Assembly: GCA_965223305.1 (NCBI GenBank)
Contig: CBDCWT010000016.1
Span: 124,001 to 188,000 of the forward strand
Direction of reading: 5' to 3'
DNA: 64,000 nt
From: CBDCWT01 sp965223305
GTDB lineage: Bacteria; Planctomycetota; Planctomycetia; Pirellulales; Pirellulaceae
The notes under the pieces: model-generated
The model's database searches: none
What the model was told of the DNA's origin: nothing
Seen by the model: only the letters and a program-made list of their open reading frames with translations
Part shown: piece by piece, positions 9,558 through 18,268 of the stretch
How positions within the stretch are numbered: position 1 is the stretch's first letter
How the letters are laid out: each line of letters opens with the position of its first letter
Translations under genes and position numbers: made by a program

Positions 9558-10973
9558 CTAGATGCTACTCAACTTCGAGAATCCGATCGAGACACCCTGA
9601 AACGGCACAACCCCGTAGACTCCGCGGGTAAATACCAGCTCGATGAAATCGTCCATCCTGAGGATCGGGCTCTTCGGAACCACCACGATGTCGGAATCGC
9701 GCAGCCAAATCTCGTCCGCTGGGCAAGGCCGTTGTCCCAGCAAAGCACCTCGCAGGTCTAGGCGAGTCGCCATCAACCGCCAATCTTCGGTCCGGCGAAA
9801 GACGACCACCTCACGCAGATTGCCGCCGTTGTTCCATCCGCCAGCCATTGCGAGCGACGACATGACCGTCGTCGGCTGCTGGAGGAGGTACTGGCCCGGA
9901 GTTGCAACTTCACCAACGACGTAGACGAACCGCGGAGCTCTCTGCAGCAGCACGGGCGTGATCTCGACCCCGGGACCAATCAGGGCCAAATAGCGTTGCT
10001 CGATCTCCCGTTCCAGTTCGTCCAGCGTCAACCCCTGCGCGTAGACGGAGCCGACTCCCGGAAGCTGGATGGTTCCTTCCGGAGTCACGGGGCTGTTCTG
10101 TCGCTGCCCACCGTTACCAAATCGCCCGTCCACGGTGGCGCGAAGATCTTCGAGTCGAGTGTTGGTTTTGACCGGTGTCACTGTGATGACAATCGGATCC
10201 TTGTAGTACTCGCGGGACAGCCTCTGCAGCTCGGCACGCACCTCATCAATGGTCCGCCGCGCAACAACCACCTGTCCCAACAGCGGTAAGGTGATCGTCC
10301 CATCGGGCTGGACAACGAGACCGGTCCGCTGATTCAGGTTCCCGCGATTCAGTGATGGTGCGGTCATCGACTCAATCACCACCTCATCGCCGACACCCAG
10401 CCTGTACGGTTCGCTACTTTCCTCGTGAGTAAAGCGATAAATGAATTCGAGTTGGTCGTCGACCCGCAGCCGGTACTCAGGTACATGCACCGTGCGAGCT
10501 GGTCCAATGTACTCGCCTTGCGAGAAGACTTCCCACGGAATCGGCCGAGCGTCCTTCCAGTGAGGCTCGCCGGCTCCAAAATGGGCTCGACTATCAACAC
10601 CCTGTATCATCGGTACGGTGCACTGGCAGAGTTCGATAGGGAACCCCGCATGATCGACGGCCTCCCCTGTCGAGGCGCGACCAAGTTGGAAGCTAGCTCG
10701 TGCGGGCGCCGTGCTTGGGGCCGCTCTGGCCGCCATCCGAACGTGGGTGCCGGCGCGCGGGGGCAAAATCGGCCGTGGAGCGGCGTTGCCTACCCCCGCT
10801 CGAAGCTGAGTCCCTCCCTCTCGATGCGGTCGAGGGTGCGCGGCCAACAACGCCGAGGCGGTCACCAACGCCACCAAGCAGATGCTCAGATAGATCCGGC
10901 GGCGACCCGTGGTCGGCGCGCGGTGACACGGCTGGTCGGACGCCGATAATCGCCGGCACTCTCGTCGCGTCAT
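9558..10973 (-). CDS. Polysaccharide biosynthesis/export protein (Wza-like, SLBB domains)
   Basis: The protein has 471 residues from ATG 10973; a GTG at 11024 would add 17. It has an Arg-rich N-terminus, then one hydrophobic segment (IYLSICLVALVTASALLA), a low-complexity Ala/Pro/Arg stretch, and a Poly_export domain (YRLGVGDEVVIESM..., VVQPDGTITLPLLGQV). SLBB-type folds follow (PRFVYVVGEVATPGQYLL). It probably forms the outer-membrane/periplasmic channel for exopolysaccharide. It lies just downstream of the TPR gene on the same strand, likely co-transcribed. The stop codon TAG is part of the CTAG flank of the adjoining family A element, so the insertion did not change the protein. Confidence 0.85.
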   Translation of the reverse strand: MTRRECRRLSASDQPCHRAPTTGRRRIYLSICLVALVTASALLAAHPRPHREGGTQLRAGVGNAAPRPILPPRAGTHVRMAARAAPSTAPARASFQLGRASTGEAVDHAGFPIELCQCTVPMIQGVDSRAHFGAGEPHWKDARPIPWEVFSQGEYIGPARTVHVPEYRLRVDDQLEFIYRFTHEESSEPYRLGVGDEVVIESMTAPSLNRGNLNQRTGLVVQPDGTITLPLLGQVVVARRTIDEVRAELQRLSREYYKDPIVITVTPVKTNTRLEDLRATVDGRFGNGGQRQNSPVTPEGTIQLPGVGSVYAQGLTLDELEREIEQRYLALIGPGVEITPVLLQRAPRFVYVVGEVATPGQYLLQQPTTVMSSLAMAGGWNNGGNLREVVVFRRTEDWRLMATRLDLRGALLGQRPCPADEIWLRDSDIVVVPKSPILRMDDFIELVFTRGVYGVVPFQGVSIGFSKLSSI

Positions 10974-11079
10974 TGCTCTTGGCGCTCCATCATTCGTCGT
11001 GCTGCTCTCGTGATATTTTGACACCGAGCCGTCTCATGACGACCGCGGCCATCGGCCCAACTCTGTACATTCCGCGGGG

Positions 11080-12408
11080 TTACCAAAACCAGGATCTTCG
11101 AGTGGCCGTTTCGCTCGATCGCGGGGGCGGCAGTGGCGCCGAGCGGCTTGCCGGTGTCGGCTGCTGGGCACCAGAAAACGCTTCCGGGTCAACCCATCTG
11201 ACCATTGCCGGCATTCCGGCGTCGGGCGCGCCGCCGAGCGACGATAACAGCTGTGCTTGTTCGGCTGCCTGAGCGGCCAGGGTGGTCTCGCCTAGGCGCT
11301 GGTGAACGACTGCGAGGTTCTGCCAGCTCTCCGCCAGCGGTTGGGAGCGAACACTCTGTTGGAACACATCGCGGGCTTCGTGCAGCTTGCCCAGTCGAGC
11401 GTAGAGCACACCCAGTTCGTTGGCAGCCATCGCGTGCGATGGGTCGACCTGGAGCGCGGCACCGAGATAGACCATCGACTTGGGGCCCGGCATTGACTCG
11501 GCCGCACTAGATTGTTGAGCAAGCGCCATGTAGATCTTGCCGAGACCATAGAGTGCATCGGCGGCCGCAGGGCACCCTCCAGCCGCCACCGCAAGCCGAT
11601 CTTGAGTGAAGGCATAGTACGCCTGCATGGCCAGCACAGCCGACTTCAAGCCACTTACGTCCGTCTGCGTCTTGTGGGCGGCGGCAGTCGCGGCGACGTT
11701 CAGCGGCGATTCGAGCCGATGTCCGGTGGCAACGAAATCGTCGGCCTCCCTTAAGGCGCGAACACCCGCTAGCAAACAGTCGGTATGAATTGAATCAGAA
11801 AAGTGCGCGTCCAGCCCCAGCGATACTCCCCGCAGCGCTTCCACAAACTCGGCGCGAGCCGAGAAGAGCGCGCCCTTCTCAGCTAGACGGAATCCGTTTT
11901 CGATTGCCACCCGTGACTGCTCAGCCACTGACACAAGCACACCACCAGTCGACTGCCAACGCTCCGCGTAGTTCGGTGCCAGCGGGACGGCAGCCTGCTC
12001 GCGTTCGTCATCCTCGTGTTCATCATCCAAGTCAGGTAGACGGCGGAACTGCCGGTCGACAGCCGGTGTTGGCAGTGACTCGATCGGCGACGATTCCACA
12101 GGTGGCAGACGGCGGAAACTCGGCGCGAGCTCGCGTTCTGCGACGGCGGGAAGTCGTGCGGTGGACGGCTCCCTGGAAATATCGGGAAGAGTTCCACGGA
12201 CTTTATCGAGCGGTGGGAGACGCCGCAGCGGTGCGGCGGCTGGCGGTGGTGCAACGGCTGGCAAGCGGCAGATCCGCGGCCGGCCGGAATTGGCCGGCGG
12301 CACGGGCATGGCCGCGTCCGCATTGACTGCCAATACCGCCCCCATTGTCACGTTGGCGATCCTTCGGATGATTGGGACCATGGGGGGGATTCCGTTGCGA
12401 TCCATCAT
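11080..12408 (-). CDS. TPR-repeat protein with RRLPP linker motifs, likely exopolysaccharide-associated
   Basis: About 442 residues. An N-terminal hydrophobic segment (IANVTMGAVLAVNADAAM) suggests export. Next is a Pro/Arg-rich linker with five spaced copies of a short motif: RLPAV, RRLPPLD, RLPAV, RRLPPV, RRLPDL, at about residues 50-128. An acidic patch follows. The C-terminal half holds tetratricopeptide-like helices, with the clearest repeats at SMVYLGAALQVDPSHAMAANELGVLYARLG and LAESWQNLAVVHQRLG (given as landmarks). Its position 5' of the SLBB export gene suggests a scaffold for polysaccharide export. The start is ATG 12408; 12405 or GTG 12414 are alternatives. Confidence 0.75.
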   Translation of the reverse strand: MMDRNGIPPMVPIIRRIANVTMGAVLAVNADAAMPVPPANSGRPRICRLPAVAPPPAAAPLRRLPPLDKVRGTLPDISREPSTARLPAVAERELAPSFRRLPPVESSPIESLPTPAVDRQFRRLPDLDDEHEDDEREQAAVPLAPNYAERWQSTGGVLVSVAEQSRVAIENGFRLAEKGALFSARAEFVEALRGVSLGLDAHFSDSIHTDCLLAGVRALREADDFVATGHRLESPLNVAATAAAHKTQTDVSGLKSAVLAMQAYYAFTQDRLAVAAGGCPAAADALYGLGKIYMALAQQSSAAESMPGPKSMVYLGAALQVDPSHAMAANELGVLYARLGKLHEARDVFQQSVRSQPLAESWQNLAVVHQRLGETTLAAQAAEQAQLLSSLGGAPDAGMPAMVRWVDPEAFSGAQQPTPASRSAPLPPPRSSETATRRSWFW

Positions 12409-12816
12409 GCTCACGGAAGCTCTCTCGGCGCAGAACGACTCTGCAGCGTCATTACCACCAGATCGTCTGTTTGCCGAAGGTGATTGACGGAAAGGCGAGC
12501 AACCAGATGGGCCAATAGCGGTGGCGTCCCGATAGATGGAACAGCCGGCCTAACTGCACCAGACGGCCTCTACGCAGCACGATCAATCGTAACGATCCGC
12601 ATCTGGGGGAGGGTGACGCTCCTGCGGAGCCGTTTTCTCGCCTTTCGTCCAGAAACTTGCCGGCATCCAGTTCACCCTCGTGCTTGGGTGTCGTGCAGCT
12701 TTTGCGCTTCACAAACCTGCGAACATCGACTCACCCTCCCGCTCGGAGGTCGTGCAGCTTTTACGTTTTACGCTTCGTGCAATCCCCCAAACTCTGGCGA
12801 GTTCGGCTACGCTCCT

Positions 12817-12846
12817 CATCAGCCGCTGGGCGTTAGCCCACGGTTC
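12817..12846. repeat. GCTAACGCC-type dispersed repeat, copy 2 (inverted)
   Basis: It reads ATCAGCCGCTGGGCGTTAG then CCCACGGTT, the reverse complement of the copy at 9041-9080. Confidence 0.65.
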
Positions 12847-13141
12847 CCCAGCGAAACCGACGCGTAGCGTCCGGCGAGTGCCCCCTCTCCGGCCCTTCGG
12901 GCCGACTCTCCCTGACGGGAGAGTGAGAAGACGAGATCACGCACTAACTTAAAAGCTGCACGATCTCCTCGCGGGAGGGTCGGACGCGCAGCGTCCGGGG
13001 AGGGTTGCCCGAGAGTGATCGCCGAGTCATCGCCCCGAGGCGTGCCCCCCCTCTCCGGCCCTCCGGGCCGACTCTCCCCGAGGGGAGAGCGACGAGAGAC
13101 GAAGTCCACCAAACTCTGGCGAGTTCGGCTACGCTCCAAAT

Positions 13142-13229
13142 CAGGGGTAGGCCGGAACAAGCGGCACAAAAGACGCTTCCATCAGCCTACGATTTCCCCG
13201 CCGCGCAGTTCCGGCACGCGCCGGTTAGC
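13142..13229. repeat. 88 bp dispersed repeat, copy 1
   Basis: It starts CAGGGGTAGGCCGGAACAAG and ends GCACGCGCCGGTTAGC. It is nearly identical to 15822-15909 in the same orientation; one visible difference is CACAAAAG versus CGCAAAAG. No coding function is seen. Confidence 0.8.
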
Positions 13230-13432
13230 CCACCGTTCCTGGCGCTTCCGGCTCGGCAGGAGCCTCGCCCTCCCGGCGGTGACGGATGACTTCAAATATC
13301 CGCCAAACTCTGGCGAGTTCGGTTACTCTCCAAGGGGAGAGTGACGAGAGACGAAGTCATGCACTAAGTTAGATGACGCACGAGCGAACCGTCCAGCGAG
13401 CGCCGGGAACATGCGGCCGTCGGGCCGGATTG

Positions 13433-14335
13433 TCACGCTTCGATGGTCTGCGAAGAGAGAGCGGGAACTGCCTGAGACGTCGCGGCGCTGGCATCTTTCA
13501 GGAGACGATCCAGAACTTGACTGCACTTCTGCACGATCCCTTCGCGCGTGAGTCCCGCAAAACTGTCGCCGCTCGGCGATAGCGACACCGGGCCTCGAAA
13601 ACCAAGCAGATGGACCTGTCGGATTAGCCCAGCGACGTCGACTGCGCCGGCTTCGCTAGGAATCAGTCTTTGAGAATCGTCGACTGTATCCGAAAGGGCG
13701 TCGACAGGGGCATCGGCAATCGTGAGCCCGACGACCTGGCGTCCTTCGAGAGTCTGCAGCTGCTCGACTGTGCCACCACCAAAGTGCCAAGACCAGGTGT
13801 CCAAATAAAGTCCTACGTTCTCTGAAGGCACCGACTTCAGTAGCGTGATGAGCGCGTCTGTCTCAAAGATAAACTGAAATTCTTTTCCGGATCGTTGAGC
13901 TGGCAGGGGCTGCAGCGAGATGCCTAGCCGCAGGCCGTGTTGCCCGAGGCGGTCAGCGATCTCGGCCAACCTCTTCCGATGAAGCTCAAAATTGTCGTGA
14001 TACGGAAAAACGTCACTACCGGACTCGATCGCAGTGTGGCAGGCGGTGCCGCCAGCGGCCGCTGCGATTGCCGCGATCTCGTCGACGCCCTCTAGATTGG
14101 CCAGATAGGCCTGCTCATCCCCGCGCCAATCAATGGGTAGCTCAAAGGTGCCCAACTTCAGCTGGGCGCTAGTTAGGAATCGGACTGCGTGCTCGGCATT
14201 CTGTTTTTGTGCCTTCTTCAGCAGGTCGTCCATGCTGACCTCAAGGCTGCGAAAACCAAAGGTCAGGGCCAGTTCGATCAACTCGCTCTGACGGCCGGAA
14301 ATCCCTATTGAAAAAGGATTTAGGTTTTTGAACAT
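13433..14335 (-). CDS. Sugar phosphate isomerase/epimerase-like TIM-barrel protein
   Basis: The protein has 300 residues from ATG 14335, preceded by an AAGGGAAA ribosome-binding-like stretch; an upstream in-frame start at 14410 is less likely. It shows the AP-endonuclease-2/xylose-isomerase-like pattern: a strand start (FSIGISGRQSELIELAL), an acidic/His pair (FPYHDNFELHRKRLAEIADRLGQHGLRLGISL), a late strand (VGLYLDTWSWHFGGG) and a C-terminal GFRGPVSLSPSGD. It is cytosolic. The substrate cannot be told. The last part is weakly typical, so catalytic competence is unproven. Confidence 0.75.
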   Translation of the reverse strand: MFKNLNPFSIGISGRQSELIELALTFGFRSLEVSMDDLLKKAQKQNAEHAVRFLTSAQLKLGTFELPIDWRGDEQAYLANLEGVDEIAAIAAAAGGTACHTAIESGSDVFPYHDNFELHRKRLAEIADRLGQHGLRLGISLQPLPAQRSGKEFQFIFETDALITLLKSVPSENVGLYLDTWSWHFGGGTVEQLQTLEGRQVVGLTIADAPVDALSDTVDDSQRLIPSEAGAVDVAGLIRQVHLLGFRGPVSLSPSGDSFAGLTREGIVQKCSQVLDRLLKDASAATSQAVPALSSQTIEA

Positions 14336-14579
14336 AGTGCCGCAGTTTCCCTTGATTCCGCTAATTTCGTCGAGCGTTTGACCGTGCCGGCATGGGTGAG
14401 GACCCAGCACGGCATTATGTCACAAGTTGCGGTTTAAACAAAGGGTGTCGTGCGCTGTCGGCGGCCGGCCGATGGCGCTGCGGGGAATCCGGACTCGAGC
14501 CTTGGGGCAGGCCAAAAAAAAGCCATACTTGACGGAGGATCGGCACGAGGTCGACAGCAGCAGATCGGCGGAAAACCCA

Positions 14580-15369
14580 ATGCTTTCTCTATGGCAGATC
14601 ATACTCCTGGCTGCGGTCCAGGGTGCGACGGAGTTCTTGCCGGTCAGTTCCAGTGGCCATCTCGTGATCTTGGCGGCTTTTCTCGCGCCGGGCGGCACAA
14701 ACCCAAGGGCTCGACATCCCGTCACTGAACGTGGTGTTGCATGGCGGGACGCTGTTGTCGATCCTGGTTTTCTACTTTCGGCGAGTGTTGCGGCTGCTGG
14801 GTGAAGATCGCCGCACGCTCGGGCTGCTGGCGGTCGGCACGGTACCTGCAGTATTGCTGGGCGTTCCGTTGAAGCTCTTCGCCGACGATCGAGTACTGGC
14901 GAACCCCTTGTTGGCCGGATTTCTGTTACCGATCACGGGCCTAATCCTGTTATGGCTGCGGCGGCCCACGACGGCGATTCAGCGGTACCAGGATCTCCCG
15001 TTCACGAAGGCGCTGTGGGTGGGGATGGGCCAAGCGGTGGCGATCTTGCCTGGTTTGTCCCGCAGCGGGGCAACGATCTCTGCGGCTGCCAGACTGGGGC
15101 TCGCCCCTGAGGCAGCGGCGACGTTCTCTTTCTTGCTAGCGATTCCGGCGATTGGTGGTGCGTGTCTCTTGGAGATAGCGAGTGGCGCGGGCGGTCAGCT
15201 GCAGATGCCGGTCTCGCACCTGGCAACGGGAGCAGTGGTTGCGTTCGTCGTGGGGCTGGCCGCGCTGACCTGGTTGGTACGTTGGATCGAGCGCGGTCGA
15301 ATCCACTATTTCGCCTGGTGGTGCATCCCCTTGGGGATCGGTGTGGTGATCTGGCAGCTGGCCAAGTGA
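14580..15369 (+). CDS. uppP: Undecaprenyl-diphosphatase UppP/BacA, frameshifted at about 14705
   Basis: This integral membrane enzyme recycles undecaprenyl pyrophosphate for cell-wall and polysaccharide synthesis. The first reading frame from ATG 14580 carries LWQIILLAAVQGATEFLPVSSSGH (conserved motif FLPVSSSGH). The second frame, up to the stop at 15369, carries NVVLHGGTLLSILVFY and the second motif LPGLSRSGATIS. The two frames join if one A is removed from CCAAGGG near 14704-14709, which gives a smooth PGGTNP-GLDIPSLNVVLHGG. All expected helices are otherwise present and the total length fits the family. Either a real frameshift mutation or a sequencing indel is possible. Confidence 0.85.
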
Positions 15370-15388
15370 GCGGCGGAACGGCCCCTAG

Positions 15389-15562
15389 CCCGAATTATTC
15401 ATGAGCGATCTGCTGCGAGGTCGTAAGTCCATCCGTGGCTTCGTCATGCTTCACAATTCTCCCTCGACGTATTGCTACAATACGCCTGCGGAAGAATTGC
15501 TCGCCTTCCTTGCTACGAACGTACTTACAACCTCTCGCCACGATCTTCATGAATAATCCGGG
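15389..15562. repeat. Miniature inverted-repeat element, family A copy 2 (174 bp)
   Basis: It has the same ends and interior as the copy at 9384, with CTAG duplications at 15385-15388 and 15563-15566. It is inserted 16 bases after the uppP stop. Confidence 0.9.
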
Positions 15563-15704
15563 CTAGATCTTCGGGCTGGGACGTACAGCTTTTAACTTTG
15601 GCGTGTGATTGTCGTCTTTCGTCACTCTCCCCTCGGGGAGAGTCGGCCCGAAGGGCCGGAGAGGGGGGGGGCCTCGCCGGACGCTACGCGTCGGTTTCGG
15701 CGGG

Positions 15705-15740
15705 GAACCGTGGGCTAACCGGCTAACGCCCAGCGGCTAA
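15705..15740. repeat. GCTAACGCC-type dispersed repeat, copy 3
   Basis: It reads AACCGTGGGCTAACC then GGCTAACGCCCAGCGGCTAA, in the same orientation as the copy at 9041-9080. Confidence 0.65.
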
Positions 15741-15821
15741 TTTGGAGCGTAGCCGAACTCCCCAGAGTTTGGTGGACTGCCGATTCGTCCAAATTCTGGC
15801 GAATTCGGCTACAAGGGGTAG

Positions 15822-15909
15822 CAGGGGTAGGCCGGAACAAGCGGCGCAAAAGACGCTTCCATCAGCCTACGATTTCCCCGCCGCGCAGTTCCGGCACGCG
15901 CCGGTTAGC
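15822..15909. repeat. 88 bp dispersed repeat, copy 2
   Basis: It is near-identical to 13142-13229, starting CAGGGGTAGGCCGGAACAAG and ending GCGCCGGTTAGC. Confidence 0.8.
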
Positions 15910-16134
15910 ACTCAACACGGAATGCATCGAACCTGGTGCCGCCGGAACGGCGCGGCGTCACCTCTTGTCAGAAGCCGCCCTCCTTCCTGCCGCTTGTCCC
16001 GGCCTACAACTGCACAATCTCCTGGTATGGGGGATTTTGGCAGACGGTCCGTATCGACAAATCTGCGATGGAGGGAATTGCTGGGGCAGTTTCCCAGCGG
16101 GAGAAACCGAATATGATTAAGATAGTTGATTGCC

Positions 16135-16491
16135 GGGGGCGAACTGGATTCGACCGGGCAGCCTGAAGTGTAAGTGGCGTGTCGTGGTTGATCAGCGGGC
16201 CACGTAAAAAGCTGATCGCAAACTTAGTTGCCGAGGAAAACCTCGCAATGGCCGCCTAACAAAGGCGACCCCGACTGCGGGACTTAGCCGGAGAGACCCA
16301 AAAGTCGGCCGCAAATCCGGATCGCTTCGAGTCACGACGAGCACGCTTGAAGTTAAACAAAGTTCTCGTCTAGCGTAACCGGGACCCTGTTGGTTGGGGC
16401 CTGGTTAAGTGAAACACCAAATAACCGACTACACACGTAGAGGCTTATGCGGAAATGTCGCGGGACGCGGGTTCGATTCCCGCCGCCTCCA
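16135..16491 (+). ncRNA. ssrA: Transfer-messenger RNA
   Basis: The tmRNA rescues stalled ribosomes by trans-translation. The 5' end GGGGGCGAACTGGATTCGAC pairs with the 3' end CGCCTCC to form the 7 bp acceptor stem. The T arm GACGCGGGTTCGATTCCCGC is canonical, with discriminator A at 16491. CCA is not encoded. The tag frame at 16218-16259 reads ANLVAEENLAMAA then TAA, with the usual hydrophobic Ala-rich degron end. It is a one-piece molecule of 357 nt. The 3' end is a common integrase target, and an accessory block follows it. Confidence 0.97.
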
Positions 16492-16538
16492 CTTTGTTTT
16501 TTGCAAGTCGTTTATGTATAAAGACTAAGGTCTTATGG

Positions 16539-16562
16539 GGACGCGGGTTACATCCCGCGTCC
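16539..16562 (+). terminator. Hairpin downstream of ssrA, likely terminator
   Basis: The perfect 9 bp stem GGACGCGGG / CCCGCGTCC has loop TTACAT, followed by TTTCATTT. The stem sequence echoes the tmRNA T arm (GGGACGCGGGTTCGATTCCCGC), so it may derive from a partial duplication of the ssrA 3' end. Confidence 0.65.
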
Positions 16563-16564
16563 TT

Positions 16565-16906
16565 TCATTTGATGTCGCTCGTTGTCGCGACAGGACGCCC
16601 GCGACTGACAGATTTCGGCACCGCTTCCTGACAATATCCTGATAGATCTATGCGCAGCTTCAGTCGGCGAGGGCCGATCAAACCCCTTCGGTTTGTGGAT
16701 AGGTCGGTCGAACGCTGGTAGAGAGTCACTTCGGTGATGTCACCGAATCGGAGTATTGGGGGGCGATTTCCCACGCGGCGGATCACACGCGGATAGTTGA
16801 CGGTGGGAATGGCTTGGTCGATGCGTTCCACCTGCACTTGATGGAACCAATCGTCGCCCTCTTTTCGGCGGTGGTCAGTTTGCGTTTTCGTTTCGGCACG
16901 CGACAT
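16565..16906 (-). CDS. Hypothetical protein, last gene of an accessory operon
   Basis: A basic protein of 113 residues with no recognised domain. It starts at ATG 16906, 14 bases after the stop of the upstream 196-residue gene, and ends inside the tail of the ssrA terminator. Features are a central ILRFGDITEVTLYQRSTDL and a basic C-terminus (GPRRLKLRIDL). It has no signal peptide or transmembrane helix. Its position at the end of a tightly spaced minus-strand operon supports it being real; function is unknown. Confidence 0.5.
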   Translation of the reverse strand: MSRAETKTQTDHRRKEGDDWFHQVQVERIDQAIPTVNYPRVIRRVGNRPPILRFGDITEVTLYQRSTDLSTNRRGLIGPRRLKLRIDLSGYCQEAVPKSVSRGRPVATTSDIK

Positions 16907-16920
16907 CCTTTCTCAGACAC

Positions 16921-17511
16921 TCAGGAAGTATCACATCCAAGTTTGACCTTCTTTGCCAAGATGGCCAATTCACCGTCGCAAATGAAGCCGACACGGTCCT
17001 GCCGGCTCATCTCTGCGCACCATGCCGTTACGTGTGCGGCGGGGAGATCAGTTTTCGTGACAGCTTCGATGACGACCTGTAAACACTCGGCGATGTCGTC
17101 AGTCATCAGCCCCTCGTCGCTCATCTCGACTTGGTAGCTGCCCTGGCTCATCAACTCCAGTGATAGCTCCATCGCCGCGCGCAGATGACCTGATTCGATC
17201 AAGCGACCAAGATTGCGTTTGACCGTGCTGTACGTTTGATAGTCGTAATCGAAGTTGTATTTGATTTCGCGCTCGTCAAAGTCAGTGGCATCGGCGATCG
17301 CGACGCGCGTGGCTGCAATCAGTTCTTCCGGCGGCGCTTCCACGCCGAAACGCGAGTCGAGTTGACGTTGGATGCCGCGGTTGACACTTGCGAATTCGGC
17401 AATCACGTCGATCAACTCCGACTTCTTCCGTTTGGCCAGCGCCGCTTTCAGTCGATCGGTCGTTGCTTCTGTGTTGATGACCGGAACGCTTTTCCTTCTG
17501 CGTAGCGGCAT
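16921..17511 (-). CDS. Hypothetical alpha-helical cytosolic protein
   Basis: 196 residues from ATG 17511 (MPLRRRKSVPVINTEATTD). The longer frame to 17553 would overlap the upstream gene. A basic N-terminus is followed by helical, acidic sequence (AALAKRKKSELIDVIAEFASVNRGIQRQLDSRFG; DYQTYSTVKRNLGRLIESGHLRAAMELSLELM). It resembles the SWIM/DUF-type helical repeat proteins found beside pRiA4b-like genes, but no family can be named with confidence. It is co-directional with, and 14 bp from, its neighbours. Confidence 0.6.
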   Translation of the reverse strand: MPLRRRKSVPVINTEATTDRLKAALAKRKKSELIDVIAEFASVNRGIQRQLDSRFGVEAPPEELIAATRVAIADATDFDEREIKYNFDYDYQTYSTVKRNLGRLIESGHLRAAMELSLELMSQGSYQVEMSDEGLMTDDIAECLQVVIEAVTKTDLPAAHVTAWCAEMSRQDRVGFICDGELAILAKKVKLGCDTS

Positions 17512-17525
17512 TTCCCAATCTCTTG

Positions 17526-18209
17526 TCACGCGAAATTGTGCAACCAGTAGCAATAGTCCTCAATCAACTGACGATTCGGCTTCCCTTTGACCTCATCCAG
17601 TTCGCCTAGCGCCAACGTGACGACATGGCCCTCCATTCGCGCTTCGCAGAGGATGCCATACGTCTCGTCGATCATTGGCCCGTCTTGATCGCCGAGGCCG
17701 ATAACCTTTACTCGTTCAGGGTGTCCATACTCTTCGCCGTGTTCGGCAGTGAACGGGAACGCCAGGTGCTTCGATAGGTGCACGTAGTAGGTTTCCAGCG
17801 TTTCGTCATCGACGTCGGGCAATGTATCATTGCTCGTCAGCCCGAAGATCATCCTGATGCGATCATCTTGATCCTTTGGTGAGAGCGGCCTCGTGGTGAT
17901 TTGCTGGGGTTGCTCGATGTCGAGCGGATCGCCCATGTCGCGTTCCAGGTCGTCCGCGCCGATCGAATAGCTTTCGAAATCCAATCCGTCGTTCTCGCAG
18001 CGATTCTTGAACACGGGATGAATCGAGGCGAGCGTCTCCTCGCTCCATCGGACGACATGCGTGTCACCATCGTGGGTTTCCGAAATGGTTCCGGCCCAAC
18101 CACCGATCGGCATGTCTGGGTAGTCGTTGTCCGTAACGCCGTGCCGTACACGAACCTTATCGCCGATTCGGAATTGGGCAGCACGGGATGACTTGACCCT
18201 CTCCGGCAT
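17526..18209 (-). CDS. Hypothetical protein with SH3/KOW-like N-terminus and calcium-binding-protein-like C-terminus
   Basis: 227 residues from ATG 18209. The N-terminal part (FRIGDKVRVRHGVTDNDYPD...GGWAGTISE) looks like a small SH3/KOW-like barrel. The C-terminal part (YYVHLSKHLAFPFTAEHGEEYGHPERVKVIGLGD...VTLALGELDEV) resembles the small PF11535-type calcium-binding protein family. The middle is acidic. It is cytosolic, with no signal peptide. It lies 15 bp upstream of the 196-residue gene in the same operon. The functional role is unknown. Confidence 0.6.
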   Translation of the reverse strand: MPERVKSSRAAQFRIGDKVRVRHGVTDNDYPDMPIGGWAGTISETHDGDTHVVRWSEETLASIHPVFKNRCENDGLDFESYSIGADDLERDMGDPLDIEQPQQITTRPLSPKDQDDRIRMIFGLTSNDTLPDVDDETLETYYVHLSKHLAFPFTAEHGEEYGHPERVKVIGLGDQDGPMIDETYGILCEARMEGHVVTLALGELDEVKGKPNRQLIEDYCYWLHNFA

Positions 18210-18268
18210 GGTTGCTCCTCCGTGAATCCTGCTGGTTTACATGCACCATCATTGATCAGTATCGTCGG

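Larger units (their letters stand above)
12409..13432. other. Repeat-rich intergenic region, no gene seen
   Basis: About 1 kb made of interleaved short repeats. AACTCTGGCGAGTTCGG lies at about 12789, 13112 and 13305. GC-rich hairpins of the form CTCTCCGGCCC...GGGCCGACTCTCC lie at about 12885-12930 and 13050-13090. An 88 bp unit shared with 15.8 kb also lies here. Apparent open frames across it are Arg/Pro/Ser-rich and change with the repeats, so I do not call genes. Confidence 0.6.
15563..16134. other. Repeat-rich spacer upstream of ssrA
   Basis: It contains a CTCTCCCCTCGGGGAGAG hairpin (about 15625-15645), a GCTAACGCC repeat, two CTCTGGCGAGTTCGG-like motifs and the second 88 bp repeat. No gene is seen. 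The ssrA promoter should lie at the right end; TATGAT at 16112-16117 or TAAGAT at 16118-16123 are possible -10 boxes, but no clear -35 accompanies them. Confidence 0.5.

Noticed and set aside
12484..12867. Open frame of 127 codons in the repeat region
   Set aside because: It crosses several dispersed repeats, is Arg/Pro/Ser-rich, and has no protein-like pattern.
14700..14712. Programmed frameshift in uppP
   Set aside because: There is no slippery heptamer with a downstream structure, and the enzyme is not known to use frameshifting. A one-base indel is simpler.
16092..16134. ssrA promoter boxes
   Set aside because: Possible -10 boxes exist, but no -35 with correct spacing was found, so no promoter feature was called.
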